Assembly (NCBI GenBank): GCA_934446135.1
Contig: CAKSDT010000099.1
Location: 1 to 6,292 of the forward strand
Direction of reading: 5' to 3'
From: an uncultured Clostridia bacterium
GTDB lineage: Bacteria > Bacillota > Clostridia > RGIG6154
Length of the DNA stretch: 6,292 bases
The position numbers and the translations under genes were made by a program. Shown piece after piece: positions 6,029-6,292 of this stretch; position 1 is the stretch's first letter, and each line of letters begins with the position of its first letter. A model generated the notes under the pieces. The model ran no database searches and was not told where the DNA came from. It saw nothing but the letters and a program-made list of their open reading frames with translations.

Positions 6029-6292
6029 TCACTGCCTCCGAAATGCCAGCATACCCACGCCGATTATTGCAAGCAGTATACCTGTTATTATGCTGAAAAT
6101 CGAACCGCTGCGCACGCCTTTTTTGTTCTCCTCGGCAAATTCTTCCGACGTCATAATTCCCTTAACGGTTGTAACCGAATCTACATCTTCGCTTTTTATC
6201 AGAGTATCACCTTTTTGTACGCCGATAATCGTATATTCGAGCGGATCGTCGGGCGAAACGATGCCGTAGGATATTTTTTGAGAGCCATATCC
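6029..6292 (-). CDS. C-terminal part of a protein with a C-terminal membrane helix
   Basis: The last 87 residues of a gene that enters from the right edge. An acidic and polar soluble part (GYGSQKISYGIVSPDDPLEY, then IIGVQKGDTLIKSEDVD) is followed by one hydrophobic helix (SIFSIITGILLAIIGVGMLA) and a short basic tail (FRRQ), which by the positive-inside rule faces the cytoplasm. The stop TGA overlaps the GTG at 6032-6030 of the next gene as GTGA and lies just upstream of its preferred ATG. The two genes are therefore likely one operon and may act together. I do not recognise the family. A distant likeness to the stretch before the last helix of GIDE-domain membrane proteins was considered but is too weak to use. 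Confidence 0.8.
   Translation of the reverse strand, partial: GYGSQKISYGIVSPDDPLEYTIIGVQKGDTLIKSEDVDSVTTVKGIMTSEEFAEENKKGVRSGSIFSIITGILLAIIGVGMLAFRRQ

Noticed and set aside
5392..6096. Two plus-strand reading frames of 96 and 100 codons
   Set aside because: They are antisense to the membrane protein genes and their hydrophobic look mirrors the membrane helices on the other strand.

Overview
The window looks like a piece of a low-GC Gram-positive chromosome, most likely an anaerobic gut-type clostridium (Oscillospiraceae/Ruminococcaceae-like). The evidence is AT-rich spacers, AGGAGG-type ribosome binding sites, and a cell surface gene ending in three SLH modules of the 'FSPxxTCTRxQ' flavour. 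The window also carries an InlB B-repeat and a copper-amine-oxidase-like stalk domain. The organism assignment is an inference from these families, not a match I could run. Every supported gene reads on the minus strand.

Layout in transcription order, from high to low coordinates. (1) 6292-5451: the 3' end of a gene for a protein with a C-terminal membrane helix, overlapping by up to 4 bases a gene for a two-helix membrane protein with a winged-helix-like segment and a four-cysteine zinc ribbon. They form a coupled pair of unknown function. (2) 5450-5358: a hairpin-rich spacer holding a good Shine-Dalgarno sequence with no usable start codon. (3) 5357-4734: the C-terminal part of a surface protein (unknown beta domain, Gly linker, InlB B-repeat, copper-amine-oxidase-like domain) with no signal peptide or ribosome binding site, so probably 5'-truncated. 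A clear intrinsic terminator follows at 4689-4721. (4) 4687-4323: a gene-free stretch holding a candidate promoter with a perfect inverted repeat in a 19-base spacer, and a decayed reading frame that can be restored by two one-base corrections in A4 runs. (5) 4322-666: a 1218-residue exported protein with a signal peptide, an unknown N-terminal region, an RCC1-like repeat region, a thioredoxin-like domain with a CxxC pair, a CAP/SCP domain and three SLH domains. (6) 665-477: a spacer with overlapping inverted repeats (probable terminator) and a strong extended -10 promoter. (7) 476-1: the first 158 codons of a neurotransmitter:sodium symporter (NSS, LeuT-type) family transporter, running off the left edge.

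The common theme is the cell envelope: two surface proteins (one intact, one broken), a membrane pair and a transporter. No mobile element, RNA gene or CRISPR array is visible. The most notable item is the large SLH protein, which joins a redox-type thioredoxin fold and a CAP domain on one wall-anchored chain and carries one cysteine at the same place in each SLH module.
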